Shown here in pieces: positions 9,355 through 18,772 of a stretch of 37,090 bases of DNA. The notes below the pieces were generated by a model. It was not told the origin of the DNA and did no database searches. It saw only the letters and a program-made list of their open reading frames with translations. The position numbers were made by a program, and so were the translations under genes. Position 1 is the stretch's first letter; the number at the start of each line of letters is the position of its first letter. The DNA is from Mucilaginibacter sp. (GTDB taxonomy: Bacteria; Bacteroidota; Bacteroidia; Sphingobacteriales; Sphingobacteriaceae). Where the stretch lies: positions 1-37,090 of the forward strand of contig JAQBOP010000386.1 of assembly GCA_028287975.1 (NCBI GenBank), read 5' to 3'.

Positions 9355-12300
9355 ATGGATATAAAAGAAGAATTAAAAAAACGCATACTTATTATTGACG
9401 GGGCGATGGGTACCATGATACAACGGTACCAGCTAACCGAAAAGGATTTCCGCGGGGAGCGGTTTAAAGACCATCCGTCAGACCTGCAGGGAAATAATGA
9501 CCTGCTGAACCTGACACGCCCCGATGTGATCAAAGCTATTCATGCCGAATACCTTGATGCCGGCGCGGACATCATCGAAACCAATACATTCAGCACACAG
9601 GTAATTTCATTGGCCGATTACCACATGGAAGAGCTGGCCTATGAAATGAGCTATGAAGGCGCGCGCCTTGCCCGTGAAGTTGCCGACGAATACAATTTAA
9701 AAACACCTAATAAGCCACGTTTTGTAGCCGGCGCTGTCGGCCCTACAAACCGTACCGCGTCGTTATCGCCGGATGTAAACGACCCGGGCTATCGTGCTGT
9801 TACGTTTGATAATCTGGCCGACGCCTATTATGATCAGATCCGCGGTTTGGTTGATGGCGGATCGGACGTGTTGCTGATCGAAACTATTTTTGATACACTC
9901 AATGCCAAAGCAGCCTTATTTGCTGCCGATAGATACGCCAACGAAAGCGGCAAACACTTGCCGATAATGATCTCGGGCACTATTACAGACGCATCAGGTC
10001 GTACCCTTTCGGGACAAACGGTTGAAGCGTTCTGGAACTCGATCCGCCATGCTAATTTACTGTCGGTAGGTTTAAATTGTGCTTTGGGTGCAAGAGAAAT
10101 GCGCCCGCATATCCAGGAACTTTCTGAAAAAGCCAACGTATTTATTTCGGCATACCCTAACGCCGGTTTGCCGAACGAGTTTGGCCAGTATGACGAAACT
10201 GCGCACGAAACCGCGCACCAGGTTGATGATTTTATGAAAGCCGGGCTGGTAAACATTGTAGGCGGTTGTTGTGGCACTACGCCGGACCATATCCAATGTA
10301 TTGCCGAAAAAGCGGCTAAATACCCGGCGCGCCCGATCCCTGAAATTGAACCCTACATGCGTTTAAGCGGACTGGAAGCAGTTACCATTACCCCCGAAAG
10401 CATTTTTGTGAACGTGGGCGAACGTACAAACATTACCGGGTCGCCAAAGTTTTCTAAGCTGATATTGGCCGAGAATTATGAGGAAGCCTTAACCGTAGCA
10501 CGTCAGCAAGTAGAAGGCGGCGCCCAGGTGATTGACATTAACATGGACGAGGGCATGATCGACTCTGAAGCGGTGATGGTCAAGTTCCTGAACCTGGTAG
10601 CATCCGAGCCGGATATTTCAAAACTGCCCATCATGATCGATTCGTCAAAATGGACGGTTATCGAAGCGGGATTAAAATGTATCCAGGGCAAAGGTATCGT
10701 TAACTCCATATCGTTAAAAGAAGGCGAAGAGAAGTTTAAAGAATATGCCCGCAAGATATTAAGCTACGGCGCAGCAGCCGTGGTAATGGCTTTTGACGAA
10801 ACCGGCCAGGCCGATTCATTAGAACGCCGTAAAGAGATTTGCGGACGATCATATAATATCTTGGTTAATGAAGTTGGTTTTCCTCCGCAGGACATTATTT
10901 TCGACCCGAACATTTTAACTGTAGCAACCGGGCTTGAAGAGCATAATAATTACGCGGTTGATTTTATTGAGGCAACCCGCTGGATAAAACAAAACCTGCC
11001 TTATGCCAAGGTAAGCGGTGGCGTAAGTAATATTTCGTTCTCGTTTAGGGGGAATAATGTGGTGCGTGAGGCAATGCACTCGGCATTTTTATACCATGCT
11101 ATTAAGGCAGGTATGGATATGGGCATTGTAAACGCGGGCATGCTTGAAGTTTACCAGGAAATTGATAAGCAATTGCTTGAACTGGTTGAGGATGTATTGC
11201 TAAACCGTCGTGACGATGCCACCGAACGACTGGTTGAATATGCTGATACCGTAAAGAGCAAAGGCAAAGAGATAGTGCGCGACGAAGAATGGCGCAAAGG
11301 GCCGGTTGCCGAGCGTTTATCGCACGCGCTGGTAAAAGGTATCATTGAATATTTGGATGACGACGTAGAGGAAGCCAGGCAGCAATACGCCAAACCGCTT
11401 GAGGTAATTGAAGGCCCGTTAATGGACGGGATGAATATTGTGGGCGATCTGTTTGGCGCAGGAAAGATGTTTTTGCCGCAGGTTGTAAAATCGGCCCGTG
11501 TAATGAAAAAAGCGGTAGCCTATTTATTGCCGTTTATCGAGCTGGAAAAACAACGTGTTATTGATGCCGGCGAAGACTCGAGCGGAAGCCGCTCCAATGC
11601 AGGTAAGGTATTAATGGCAACCGTAAAAGGAGATGTGCATGATATCGGCAAAAATATAGTAGGTGTGGTGTTGGCCTGTAACAACTTCGAGGTGATAGAT
11701 CTTGGGGTGATGGTGCCTGCACAGCGCATTATTGAAGAAGCAAAGAAGCAGGAAGTAGATATCATTGGTTTAAGTGGGTTGATCACACCATCGTTAGACG
11801 AAATGGTGCATTTTGCAAAGGAGATGGAACGCGAAGGCTTTACTATCCCGCTGATTATTGGTGGCGCTACCACATCAAGGATCCATGCCGCGGTTAAGGT
11901 CGCGCCAAATTATTCAGGCGCGGCGATACATGTACTGGATGCTTCAAGAAGTGTTACCGTTTGCAGTAACCTTATGAACAGGGATACCCGCGACAGTTAT
12001 ATCCAGGGCATAAAAGCAGAATACGAAAAGGCCCGTGAAGCCCACGCCAATAAAAAATCAGACAAGCGGTTTGTAACTTTAGAACAAGCCCGTGCAGACA
12101 AGTTTAAGATAGACCTCAATAAGATCGCGCAAAAACCTGCGTTTACCGGTACTAAGGTTTTTGAAGCTTATCCACTGGCCGAGCTTGTTCCATATATCGA
12201 CTGGACACCTTTTTTTCACACCTGGGAACTGCGCGGCAGCTATCCAAAAATATTTGACGATAAGTTTGTGGGTGTTGAGGCTAAGAAATTATATGACGAT

Positions 12301-13041
12301 GCGCAGGTACTACTAAAAGAAATTGTAGACAATAACCTATTACAAGCAAACGGCGTTATCGGTTTCTGGCCGGCAAACGCTGTTGGCGATGATATCGAGT
12401 TGTACACTGATGAAAGCCGCACCCAATTATTATCCCGCATTCATACCTTGCGCCAGCAATCAGAAAAGGTAAAAGGCGAGCCTTATTATGCATTGTCTGA
12501 TTTTGTGGCCGATAAAGAAAGCGGAAAAGCCGATTATTTCGGCGGATTTGCTGTAACCACAGGTATTGGCTGTGATGAGTTGGTTGCCAAATTTGAAAAA
12601 GATTACGACGATTACAATAGCATTATGGCCAAAGCTTTAGCCGATAGGTTAGCCGAAGCCTTTGCCGAAAAAATGCATGAACTGGTGCGTAAAGAATATT
12701 GGGGATATTCAAGCAACGAAGAATTAACGGTTGAAGAACTTGTTAAGGAAGAATACCAGGGTATCCGCCCGGCACCGGGTTATCCGGCTTGCCCTGAGCA
12801 TACCGAGAAGATTACGTTATTTGACTTGCTGAAAGCTGAAGATAACGCGCACATGCACCTGACAGAAAGCCTGGCCATGACACCGGCAGCTTCTGTAAGC
12901 GGGTTCTATTTCGCGCATCCGCAGGCCAGATATTTTGGCTTGAACAAGATCAGCAAAGACCAGATAGAAGATTACGCGCACCGGAAAAACATGTCAGTTG
13001 AAACAGCGGAGCGCTGGTTAGGTCCAAACTTAAATTACTAA
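9355..13041 (+). CDS. metH: Cobalamin-dependent methionine synthase
   Basis: Hcy-binding, pterin-binding, B12-binding ([14 protein letters not shown]) and activation domains; start [23 protein letters not shown]. The upstream 24 codons in the ORF track are the repeat. Confidence 0.96.
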   Translation: MDIKEELKKRILIIDGAMGTMIQRYQLTEKDFRGERFKDHPSDLQGNNDLLNLTRPDVIKAIHAEYLDAGADIIETNTFSTQVISLADYHMEELAYEMSYEGARLAREVADEYNLKTPNKPRFVAGAVGPTNRTASLSPDVNDPGYRAVTFDNLADAYYDQIRGLVDGGSDVLLIETIFDTLNAKAALFAADRYANESGKHLPIMISGTITDASGRTLSGQTVEAFWNSIRHANLLSVGLNCALGAREMRPHIQELSEKANVFISAYPNAGLPNEFGQYDETAHETAHQVDDFMKAGLVNIVGGCCGTTPDHIQCIAEKAAKYPARPIPEIEPYMRLSGLEAVTITPESIFVNVGERTNITGSPKFSKLILAENYEEALTVARQQVEGGAQVIDINMDEGMIDSEAVMVKFLNLVASEPDISKLPIMIDSSKWTVIEAGLKCIQGKGIVNSISLKEGEEKFKEYARKILSYGAAAVVMAFDETGQADSLERRKEICGRSYNILVNEVGFPPQDIIFDPNILTVATGLEEHNNYAVDFIEATRWIKQNLPYAKVSGGVSNISFSFRGNNVVREAMHSAFLYHAIKAGMDMGIVNAGMLEVYQEIDKQLLELVEDVLLNRRDDATERLVEYADTVKSKGKEIVRDEEWRKGPVAERLSHALVKGIIEYLDDDVEEARQQYAKPLEVIEGPLMDGMNIVGDLFGAGKMFLPQVVKSARVMKKAVAYLLPFIELEKQRVIDAGEDSSGSRSNAGKVLMATVKGDVHDIGKNIVGVVLACNNFEVIDLGVMVPAQRIIEEAKKQEVDIIGLSGLITPSLDEMVHFAKEMEREGFTIPLIIGGATTSRIHAAVKVAPNYSGAAIHVLDASRSVTVCSNLMNRDTRDSYIQGIKAEYEKAREAHANKKSDKRFVTLEQARADKFKIDLNKIAQKPAFTGTKVFEAYPLAELVPYIDWTPFFHTWELRGSYPKIFDDKFVGVEAKKLYDDAQVLLKEIVDNNLLQANGVIGFWPANAVGDDIELYTDESRTQLLSRIHTLRQQSEKVKGEPYYALSDFVADKESGKADYFGGFAVTTGIGCDELVAKFEKDYDDYNSIMAKALADRLAEAFAEKMHELVRKEYWGYSSNEELTVEELVKEEYQGIRPAPGYPACPEHTEKITLFDLLKAEDNAHMHLTESLAMTPAASVSGFYFAHPQARYFGLNKISKDQIEDYAHRKNMSVETAERWLGPNLNY

Positions 13042-13074
13042 TCGGTACTGAAGAAGAATAATACAATAAAAAAG

Positions 13075-13172
13075 CGTCATTGCGAGGAACGAAGCAATCT
13101 CTAATGAGACAGGCGGCGAATTAGCAAGACCAAATAGCATGTGCAGAGATTGCTTCGTTCCTCGCAATGACG
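13075..13172. repeat. REP-like element: perfect 28-bp inverted repeat with 42-nt spacer
   Basis: cgtcattgcgaggaacgaagcaatctct (13075-13102) and its exact reverse complement agagattgcttcgttcctcgcaatgacg (13145-13172). Confidence 0.92.
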
Positions 13173-13211
13173 TGGCGGAGAAAGCTCGAAAAATAGTATA
13201 CTTGTCACAAC

Positions 13212-14165
13212 ATGAAGATCACCGAACATATAGCAAACGCCAAAGGTAAACCCCTTTTCTCGTTTGAGTTATTACCACCTATTAAAGGCCAGGGTATCCA
13301 GGGTATTTATAACGCCATTGATCCGTTGATGGAGTTTAAACCACCGTTTATTGACGTTACCTCGTCGCGCGAGGAGCCTGTTTATAAAGAGCATGCCAAC
13401 GGCTTGCTCGAGAAAGTAAGCTACCGCAAGCGCCCGGGCACTGTTGCCCTTTGCGCAGCAATTATGAACAAGTACGGTGTTGATGCCGTACCGCATTTAA
13501 TTTGTGGTGGGTTTACCAGGGAAGAAACAGAATACGCTTTAATAGACCTGCAATTTTTAGGTATCGAAAATGTGCTGGTCCTGCGTGGTGATGCCCGCAA
13601 AACAGAATCGTCTTTTGTGCCTACTCCCGGCGGCCATAACTATGCTACCGATCTGTTAGGACAAGTAACTGATATGAACAAAGGTAAATACCTGCATGAA
13701 GACCATGAGGCTGTAAAATCTGATTTTTGTATCGGCGTTGCCGGTTATCCCGAAAAACATTTTGAAGCCCCTAACCTGAAAACAGATTTTAAATACCTGA
13801 AACAGAAAATAGACAGCGGAGCGGACTTTATTGTTACTCAAATGTTTTACGATAACAGCAAGTATATCGAGTTTGTAAAGAACTGCCGCGATAATGGTAT
13901 TAACGTACCTATTATACCGGGACTTAAACCTATTACTTCATCAAAGCAACTGATCAATTTGCCAAAAATATTCCATATTGATATACCCGATGCCTTAAGT
14001 GATGCGGTGCATGCCTGTAAATCAGAAGCGGATGTAAAAGAAGTGGGTATTGAGTGGATGATCAGCCAGTGTAAAGAATTGATCCAGGCCGGTGCGCCGG
14101 TAATGCACTTTTATACCATGGGTAATCCCGGCCCAACCAAACGGATTGCCGAAGCAATATTTTAG
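13212..14165 (+). CDS. metF: Methylenetetrahydrofolate reductase
   Basis: SFELLPP, LVLRGD, FIVTQMFYDNSKY, PGLKPI; adjacent to metH. Confidence 0.95.
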   Translation: MKITEHIANAKGKPLFSFELLPPIKGQGIQGIYNAIDPLMEFKPPFIDVTSSREEPVYKEHANGLLEKVSYRKRPGTVALCAAIMNKYGVDAVPHLICGGFTREETEYALIDLQFLGIENVLVLRGDARKTESSFVPTPGGHNYATDLLGQVTDMNKGKYLHEDHEAVKSDFCIGVAGYPEKHFEAPNLKTDFKYLKQKIDSGADFIVTQMFYDNSKYIEFVKNCRDNGINVPIIPGLKPITSSKQLINLPKIFHIDIPDALSDAVHACKSEADVKEVGIEWMISQCKELIQAGAPVMHFYTMGNPGPTKRIAEAIF

Positions 14166-14180
14166 AAAATCAGTTATTGG

Positions 14181-14259
14181 GGGCTGTCACCCTGATGCCC
14201 TCGAAGGGTGAGCGTAAAGGCCTACGCACATACTTCGACGAGACTCAGTATGACAGCCC
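14181..14259. repeat. REP-like inverted-repeat element
   Basis: gggctgtca (14181-14189)/tgacagccc (14251-14259) with internal ttcga/tcgaa complementarity, 3' of metF. Confidence 0.65.
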
Positions 14260-14273
14260 TTGCGTTTGCGCCT

Positions 14274-14639
14274 TTACTTTTTATCTGTGTGTTCGTAAAT
14301 CTCAAATTTTACCACTACCGAGTCTTTATTAAAATGAACGATCAGGCTTTTCTTATGAGCCGGCTTTTTACGGTTAAAGTCAAAGCTATTATCCTGGATC
14401 TGGTAGGCAAACTGCAATGAATCGCGCCTTTGCGGGCTACCCAGCGAATCGATCACCTGCCTATAGGTAAGCCCCTTGATATGATGATTTTTCATCAGGT
14501 CGTCTACAATATCATTGCGTAACGGGTAATCAAGGCCATCGCCATAACTCCATTTTTGGCGGTCAAACTTACTGCCATTTAAATGACAGCTCGCTAAGGC
14601 TACCATCAACAACATTAATAAATACGGCTTTTTTATCAT
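14274..14639 (-). CDS. Small putative lipoprotein, BamE/SmpA-like
   Basis: Signal peptide with lipobox LASC; LTYRQVIDSLGSPQ motif. Confidence 0.7.
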   Translation of the reverse strand: MIKKPYLLMLLMVALASCHLNGSKFDRQKWSYGDGLDYPLRNDIVDDLMKNHHIKGLTYRQVIDSLGSPQRRDSLQFAYQIQDNSFDFNRKKPAHKKSLIVHFNKDSVVVKFEIYEHTDKK

Positions 14640-14702
14640 CGTGCTAATTTATGTCAAAACTAACAAAGCCTTTGCGATGCTTCGAAATAATTTTAACAAG
14701 CA

Positions 14703-15587
14703 TTATTTCTTATTGATACCCGCTATTACCATCTCCAATTCCTTATTAAATTCGTCAGGCGCTTCTATCATTCCGAAATGCCCTGTGCCTTTGGTATAAA
14801 ACACCTTAAACGGGATCTTTTTGGCTGCCATGTACTTGGTTTCAGTAGGATGCACATCGCTGTTAATAAGGTATAGCTTCTTTTTTGATTGCTGTAGTTT
14901 GGCTACTTCGTTAAAATCATTGCCTTGCTCCATCGCAGCTACGGCTATAGTAGTATCTGCTTTGGCAACATCATTCAATATTCGTTTCTTAATTACAGAT
15001 GATGTTGTCTTTGAGAAAAGCTGCTGGTTAAAATAGGGGATAGCCACGGCTTTAAAATTCTTTTTCATGGCGGCTATTGCTTCGGCAAAGCCTTTTTTAT
15101 CTGCAGGATTTTCAGGAGCGCCAACATTTTTAAAGTTATCAACTCCAACAATGCCAATTACCTTATCCGGGGTATCAATTGCTGCTTGCAATACAATATC
15201 GCCTGACATTGAATGGCCTATTAATATGACTTTGTTAAGATTTAACTCTTTGATAACAGAATCTACATCGCTTGCATATTCCGGCGTTCCCCACTTATCG
15301 CGGTTCTTGCCCGACTCGCCAAAACCCGGCAAATCAATAGCCACCACGCGGTAATGCTTTCCAAAATAAGTGACCTGGTTTGACCAATAACTTTTATTAA
15401 TTGCCCAGCCATGTACAAATAGCAAAGTGGTATCGTTTTTACCGGTATCGGTGTAGGCAATGTTTATGCCGTTGTTGTGTATAACTGTCACGCTATCTGC
15501 CTTGGTTGTTTCGATAGATTTTGAAGTTTGTTTGCATGCGGCAAATGCTAATAACAGGCCGCCTGCCAGGTAAACTATATGCTTCAT
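14703..15587 (-). CDS. Alpha/beta hydrolase (lipoprotein)
   Basis: Lipobox FAAC, LLFVHGWAINKSYW, VILIGHSMSGDIVL, GTGHFGMIEAPDEFN. Confidence 0.88.
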   Translation of the reverse strand: MKHIVYLAGGLLLAFAACKQTSKSIETTKADSVTVIHNNGINIAYTDTGKNDTTLLFVHGWAINKSYWSNQVTYFGKHYRVVAIDLPGFGESGKNRDKWGTPEYASDVDSVIKELNLNKVILIGHSMSGDIVLQAAIDTPDKVIGIVGVDNFKNVGAPENPADKKGFAEAIAAMKKNFKAVAIPYFNQQLFSKTTSSVIKKRILNDVAKADTTIAVAAMEQGNDFNEVAKLQQSKKKLYLINSDVHPTETKYMAAKKIPFKVFYTKGTGHFGMIEAPDEFNKELEMVIAGINKK

Positions 15588-15701
15588 AATTAACGGTTTT
15601 AAGAATTAACTATGGCAAATTAGTTTTGTTTGAACAGGTAGGCTAATTAGTATTAAGCTTTTAACTTTATTTAACAAACGCCGCAACCCGCTTAATGGGA
15701 A

Positions 15702-15715
15702 AGTAACATGTTACT
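15702..15715. promoter_or_regulatory. 14-bp perfect palindrome, candidate operator
   Basis: agtaacatgttact, upstream of the minus-strand hydrolase and downstream of mqnD. Confidence 0.3.
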
Positions 15716-15733
15716 CTAATTATTATTCCCCTT

Positions 15734-16612
15734 TCAGGGGGTTAGGGGGCTAAGAAATATTTCATGTTTCACTTCAGGTATTATTCCCTTCTCCAAAGCC
15801 GTATCAAACAACAATTGAATAGCTTTCCTGCCCTCTTCACCCAAATCGACAGAGTGTTTATTTACATAAAGCTCGATGTGTTTGTACATCACTTCTTCAC
15901 TCATTTCCTGCGCGTGCTGACGGATAAAGTCAAGGCCTGATTTTGGGTTGGCAAAAGCAAACTCGACTGATTTACGCAGTACCCGGTTGAGTTTATGTTG
16001 CACATCCAACGGTAAATTACGATTGGCGACAATACCACCCAGTGGAATAGCGCAGCCGGTTTCCTTTTCCCAGTAATCGCCCAGGTCGATGATCTTTTTC
16101 AGGCCTTTATCCTGGTAGGTAAAGCGGTTTTCATGGATGATGAGGCCCACATCTACCCTACCCTCTAAAACCGCATTCTCAATATCCGAGAATACAAGCT
16201 CTACCTTATTAGCAGCATTAGGGAATGCCAGGCCCAGTAAAAAATTAGCTGTGGTGTATTTACCGGGGATGCCGATTAAAGGATTTCGAATTTCGGATTT
16301 CGAATCTCGAATTTGGCCGCTTTGTAAATCCGAAATTGAAATTTCGAATTTCGAAATTAATAATGGTCCTACGCCAAAGCCAAGTGCACTGCCCGCATCC
16401 AGTAAAACGTATTTATCTACAATGTAGGCGAAAGCGTGGTAGCTTAGTTTGGTGACATCCAGTTCGCCGCGAAAAGCTTTTTGATTAAGCGTTTCCACAT
16501 CATCATAAAATACTTCAAACTCCAGGCCTTCGGTATCAATTTTATGGTGAATTAAGGCATCGAAAATAAAAGTATCATTAGGGCAGGGCGAAAAGCCGAG
16601 GGTTAGTTTCAT
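15734..16612 (-). CDS. mqnD: 1,4-dihydroxy-6-naphthoate synthase (futalosine pathway)
   Basis: MKLTLGFSPCPNDTFIFDALIH, DVETLN, GIPGKYTTANFLL, LIIHENRFTYQDKGL. Start placed at the internal ATG (16612) rather than the ORF start at 16675. Confidence 0.92.
   Translation of the reverse strand: MKLTLGFSPCPNDTFIFDALIHHKIDTEGLEFEVFYDDVETLNQKAFRGELDVTKLSYHAFAYIVDKYVLLDAGSALGFGVGPLLISKFEISISDLQSGQIRDSKSEIRNPLIGIPGKYTTANFLLGLAFPNAANKVELVFSDIENAVLEGRVDVGLIIHENRFTYQDKGLKKIIDLGDYWEKETGCAIPLGGIVANRNLPLDVQHKLNRVLRKSVEFAFANPKSGLDFIRQHAQEMSEEVMYKHIELYVNKHSVDLGEEGRKAIQLLFDTALEKGIIPEVKHEIFLSPLTP
16281..16358. repeat. In-frame inverted-repeat element inside mqnD (aatttcggattt units)
   Basis: ggatttcgaatttcggatttcgaatctcgaattt versus the reverse complement of aaatccgaaattgaaatttcgaatttcgaaatt; encodes FEISISDLQSGQIRDSKSEIRNP. 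Confidence 0.8.
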
Positions 16613-16636
16613 GGTATATGTGTAGCGCGTTTCGTG

Positions 16637-16700
16637 TGATGAGTGGCGGACCGCCCTAAGTAAAATCCTGGTCACCCGTCACCGGTAACTCGCCACTCGT
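16637..16700. repeat. Short inverted repeat (gagtggcg/cgccactc) between mqnB and mqnD
   Basis: tgagtggcg (left) and cgccactcg (right), with gtcacccgtcac tandem units. Confidence 0.5.
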
Positions 16701-17365
16701 TAAAATTCCTTAATTAAATCCTGCGCAAATGTATTCAGATTTTTAACAGCAAGCCCTATCTGCCAGTTGTCGCGGTTGCGTTTTTCTACGTAATTTGACA
16801 CTGCCCTGATCTGTACACATGGTACTTTTAATTCGCGGCAGGCATAAAAGAAAGCGGCGCCTTCCATACTTTCCAGTTGCGGGCTAAGCCGGTTTGCAAT
16901 GGAAGCAATATTCGCCTCGTTGCCATGCACTGTATTTACGGTAATGGCTGATACCTTTACCGGGCTTATCTTTTTGGTGAAATGCACAAGGCTGCTGGTT
17001 GGGTTAAAAATGCCTGCACCTAAACCTAATTGCTCAATATTGATAAAGCGGGTATCATCTTCGGCGCCTAACTCGGCAAAGGTATCTTTGGTGATCTCTA
17101 CCACATCTCCTAATTTGATATTACGGTCGAAACTACCAGCTATACCAAGGTTTATTACCAGGTTATACACATTATGCGGCAAATGCCTGCCCAGCGCGAA
17201 AGCCGTAGGCACCATACCTGCCCCGGTAATTAATACAGAACAATTAGCTACCGACGCGTGGCGAGGCACAAACAGGTTATCTTCTTCGTCAGACTTTTGC
17301 ATGCCCAGTGCATCCATTAAAGGTTGAACTTCGGGCTGGGTAGCGGCAACAATTAGTATGCGCAT
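16700..17365 (-). CDS. mqnB: Futalosine hydrolase
   Basis: Nucleosidase fold motifs NLGIAGSFD, ESMEGAAFFYACRELKVPCVQIRAVSNYVEKRNRDNW; adjacent to mqnD. Confidence 0.88.
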   Translation of the reverse strand: MRILIVAATQPEVQPLMDALGMQKSDEEDNLFVPRHASVANCSVLITGAGMVPTAFALGRHLPHNVYNLVINLGIAGSFDRNIKLGDVVEITKDTFAELGAEDDTRFINIEQLGLGAGIFNPTSSLVHFTKKISPVKVSAITVNTVHGNEANIASIANRLSPQLESMEGAAFFYACRELKVPCVQIRAVSNYVEKRNRDNWQIGLAVKNLNTFAQDLIKEF

Positions 17366-17402
17366 GTCATTTTTGTTTTATGCTAATATAGATAATTTTA
17401 GT

Positions 17403-17526
17403 TGGCAGTAAATAGCAGGCAGTTTGCAGAGAGCAGTTTGCGGATTAGACAATTTCTTTAAATGACAAACCGTTTACTGAAGACTGCCTACTGCAAACTG
17501 ATCCCTGCTAACTATTAACTGCAAAC
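17403..17526. repeat. Inverted-repeat element with tandem gcagtttgc-like units
   Basis: gttggcagtaaatag/gtttgcagttaatag and cagtttgcagagagcagt/cagtttgcagtaggcagt on comparing the left arm with the reverse complement of the right. Confidence 0.75.
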
Positions 17527-17536
17527 TTAAAATAAG

Positions 17537-17544
17537 TATATTTG
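17537..17544 (+). promoter_or_regulatory. Candidate -7 element TATATTTG for queD
   Basis: Exact TAnnTTTG match 16 nt upstream of ATG 17560; no clear -33 TTG at 19-20 nt. Confidence 0.4.
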
Positions 17545-17559
17545 CACCCATTAAATATT

Positions 17560-17979
17560 ATGATGATACACATTACGCGCAAGGAACATTTTAATGCAGC
17601 CCATAAAATGTACCGTGATGAATGGAGCGCAGAGAAAAACGCCGAAGTATTTGGTAAATGCGCCATTCCAAACTGGCATGGACATAACTATAACCTGTTT
17701 GTAACCGTAAAGGGCGAGGTTACACATGCCACCGGTTATTTAATTGATTTAAAAGAACTGAAAATTATCATAAACGATTATGTGATACAAAAGCTTGATC
17801 ATAAAAACATTAACCTGGATGTTGAATTTATGAAGGGCAAAATGGCGTCGACAGAATTGCTTTGTATTGAAATTTTCAACCAGCTAAAGGCACCTATCGA
17901 GGCCTATGAGGGCGTGTTTTTACACTCGATACGATTACATGAAACCGAAAACAACTCGGCAGAGTATTTTGGCGATTAA
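17560..17979 (+). CDS. queD: 6-carboxytetrahydropterin synthase / 6-pyruvoyl-tetrahydropterin synthase family
   Basis: EHFNAAHKM, NWHGHNYNLFVTVKG, YLIDLKELK, LDHKNIN. Confidence 0.88.
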   Translation: MMIHITRKEHFNAAHKMYRDEWSAEKNAEVFGKCAIPNWHGHNYNLFVTVKGEVTHATGYLIDLKELKIIINDYVIQKLDHKNINLDVEFMKGKMASTELLCIEIFNQLKAPIEAYEGVFLHSIRLHETENNSAEYFGD

Positions 17980-17988
17980 ACCTGCACA

Positions 17989-18636
17989 ATGATCTACGAC
18001 GACGACGACGATAACATTCCGGACAGGAATGAAGATATAAACGGCTACGAAAAGGTAGACCGTTACAACCCCGAACTTATTGAAAGCCTGTCGGGACATT
18101 ACAAAGAGGTATTGAAGCAGCTGGGCGAAAACCCCGAACGCGAAGGTTTACTAAAAACACCCGAGCGTATTGCCAAAGCCATGTTATACTTAACGCATGG
18201 TTATGACCTTAATCCGAAAGAAATATTAAACTCGGCTTTGTTTAAAGAAGAGTATAGCCAGATGGTGGTAGTTAAGGATATAGAGGTATACTCTATGTGC
18301 GAGCACCACATGCTACCATTTTTTGGCAAAGCACATATCGCTTACATCCCTAACGGGCACGTGGTTGGGTTAAGCAAGATCCCGCGCGTGGTTGATGCTT
18401 ATGCGCGCCGCCTTCAGGTACAGGAGCGCTTAACCAACGAGATCCGCGATTGTATCCAGGAAGCCTTGCAACCAATAGGTGTAGGTGTGGTTATTGAGTG
18501 CCGGCATCTTTGCATGTGCATGCGCGGTGTACAAAAACAAAACTCGGTAACCACCACCTCGGCGTTTTCGGGCGGTTTTTACCATGAAAAAACCAGGGCA
18601 GAGTTTTTACACTTAATTTCTTCGAAATTAAGTTAG
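17989..18636 (+). CDS. folE: GTP cyclohydrolase I
   Basis: [58 protein letters not shown]. Confidence 0.96.
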   Translation: MIYDDDDDNIPDRNEDINGYEKVDRYNPELIESLSGHYKEVLKQLGENPEREGLLKTPERIAKAMLYLTHGYDLNPKEILNSALFKEEYSQMVVVKDIEVYSMCEHHMLPFFGKAHIAYIPNGHVVGLSKIPRVVDAYARRLQVQERLTNEIRDCIQEALQPIGVGVVIECRHLCMCMRGVQKQNSVTTTSAFSGGFYHEKTRAEFLHLISSKLS

Positions 18637-18770
18637 TGATTGGAGATTAGTTAATTAGAGATTAGGGCCTATTGCTCACACAAATTTCTAATTAAATCGT
18701 TATGAACTAATCAGCAATTAATAAATCTTTGCAAAGAACTAATCTCTAATCACCAATTAACTAATCACTA
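18634..18770. repeat. Inverted-repeat element with tandem gattagtta/agagattag units
   Basis: tagtgattggagattagttaattagagattag versus tagtgattagttaattggtgattagagattag (reverse complement of right arm); ends 2 nt before the fabD TTG start. Confidence 0.8.
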
Positions 18771-18772
18771 AA

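Noticed and set aside
16613-16675. N-terminal extension of MqnD (MTRILLRAVRHSSHETRYTYT)
   Set aside because: Encoded by the intergenic repeat region; MqnD homology begins at MKLTLGFSPCPNDTFIF.
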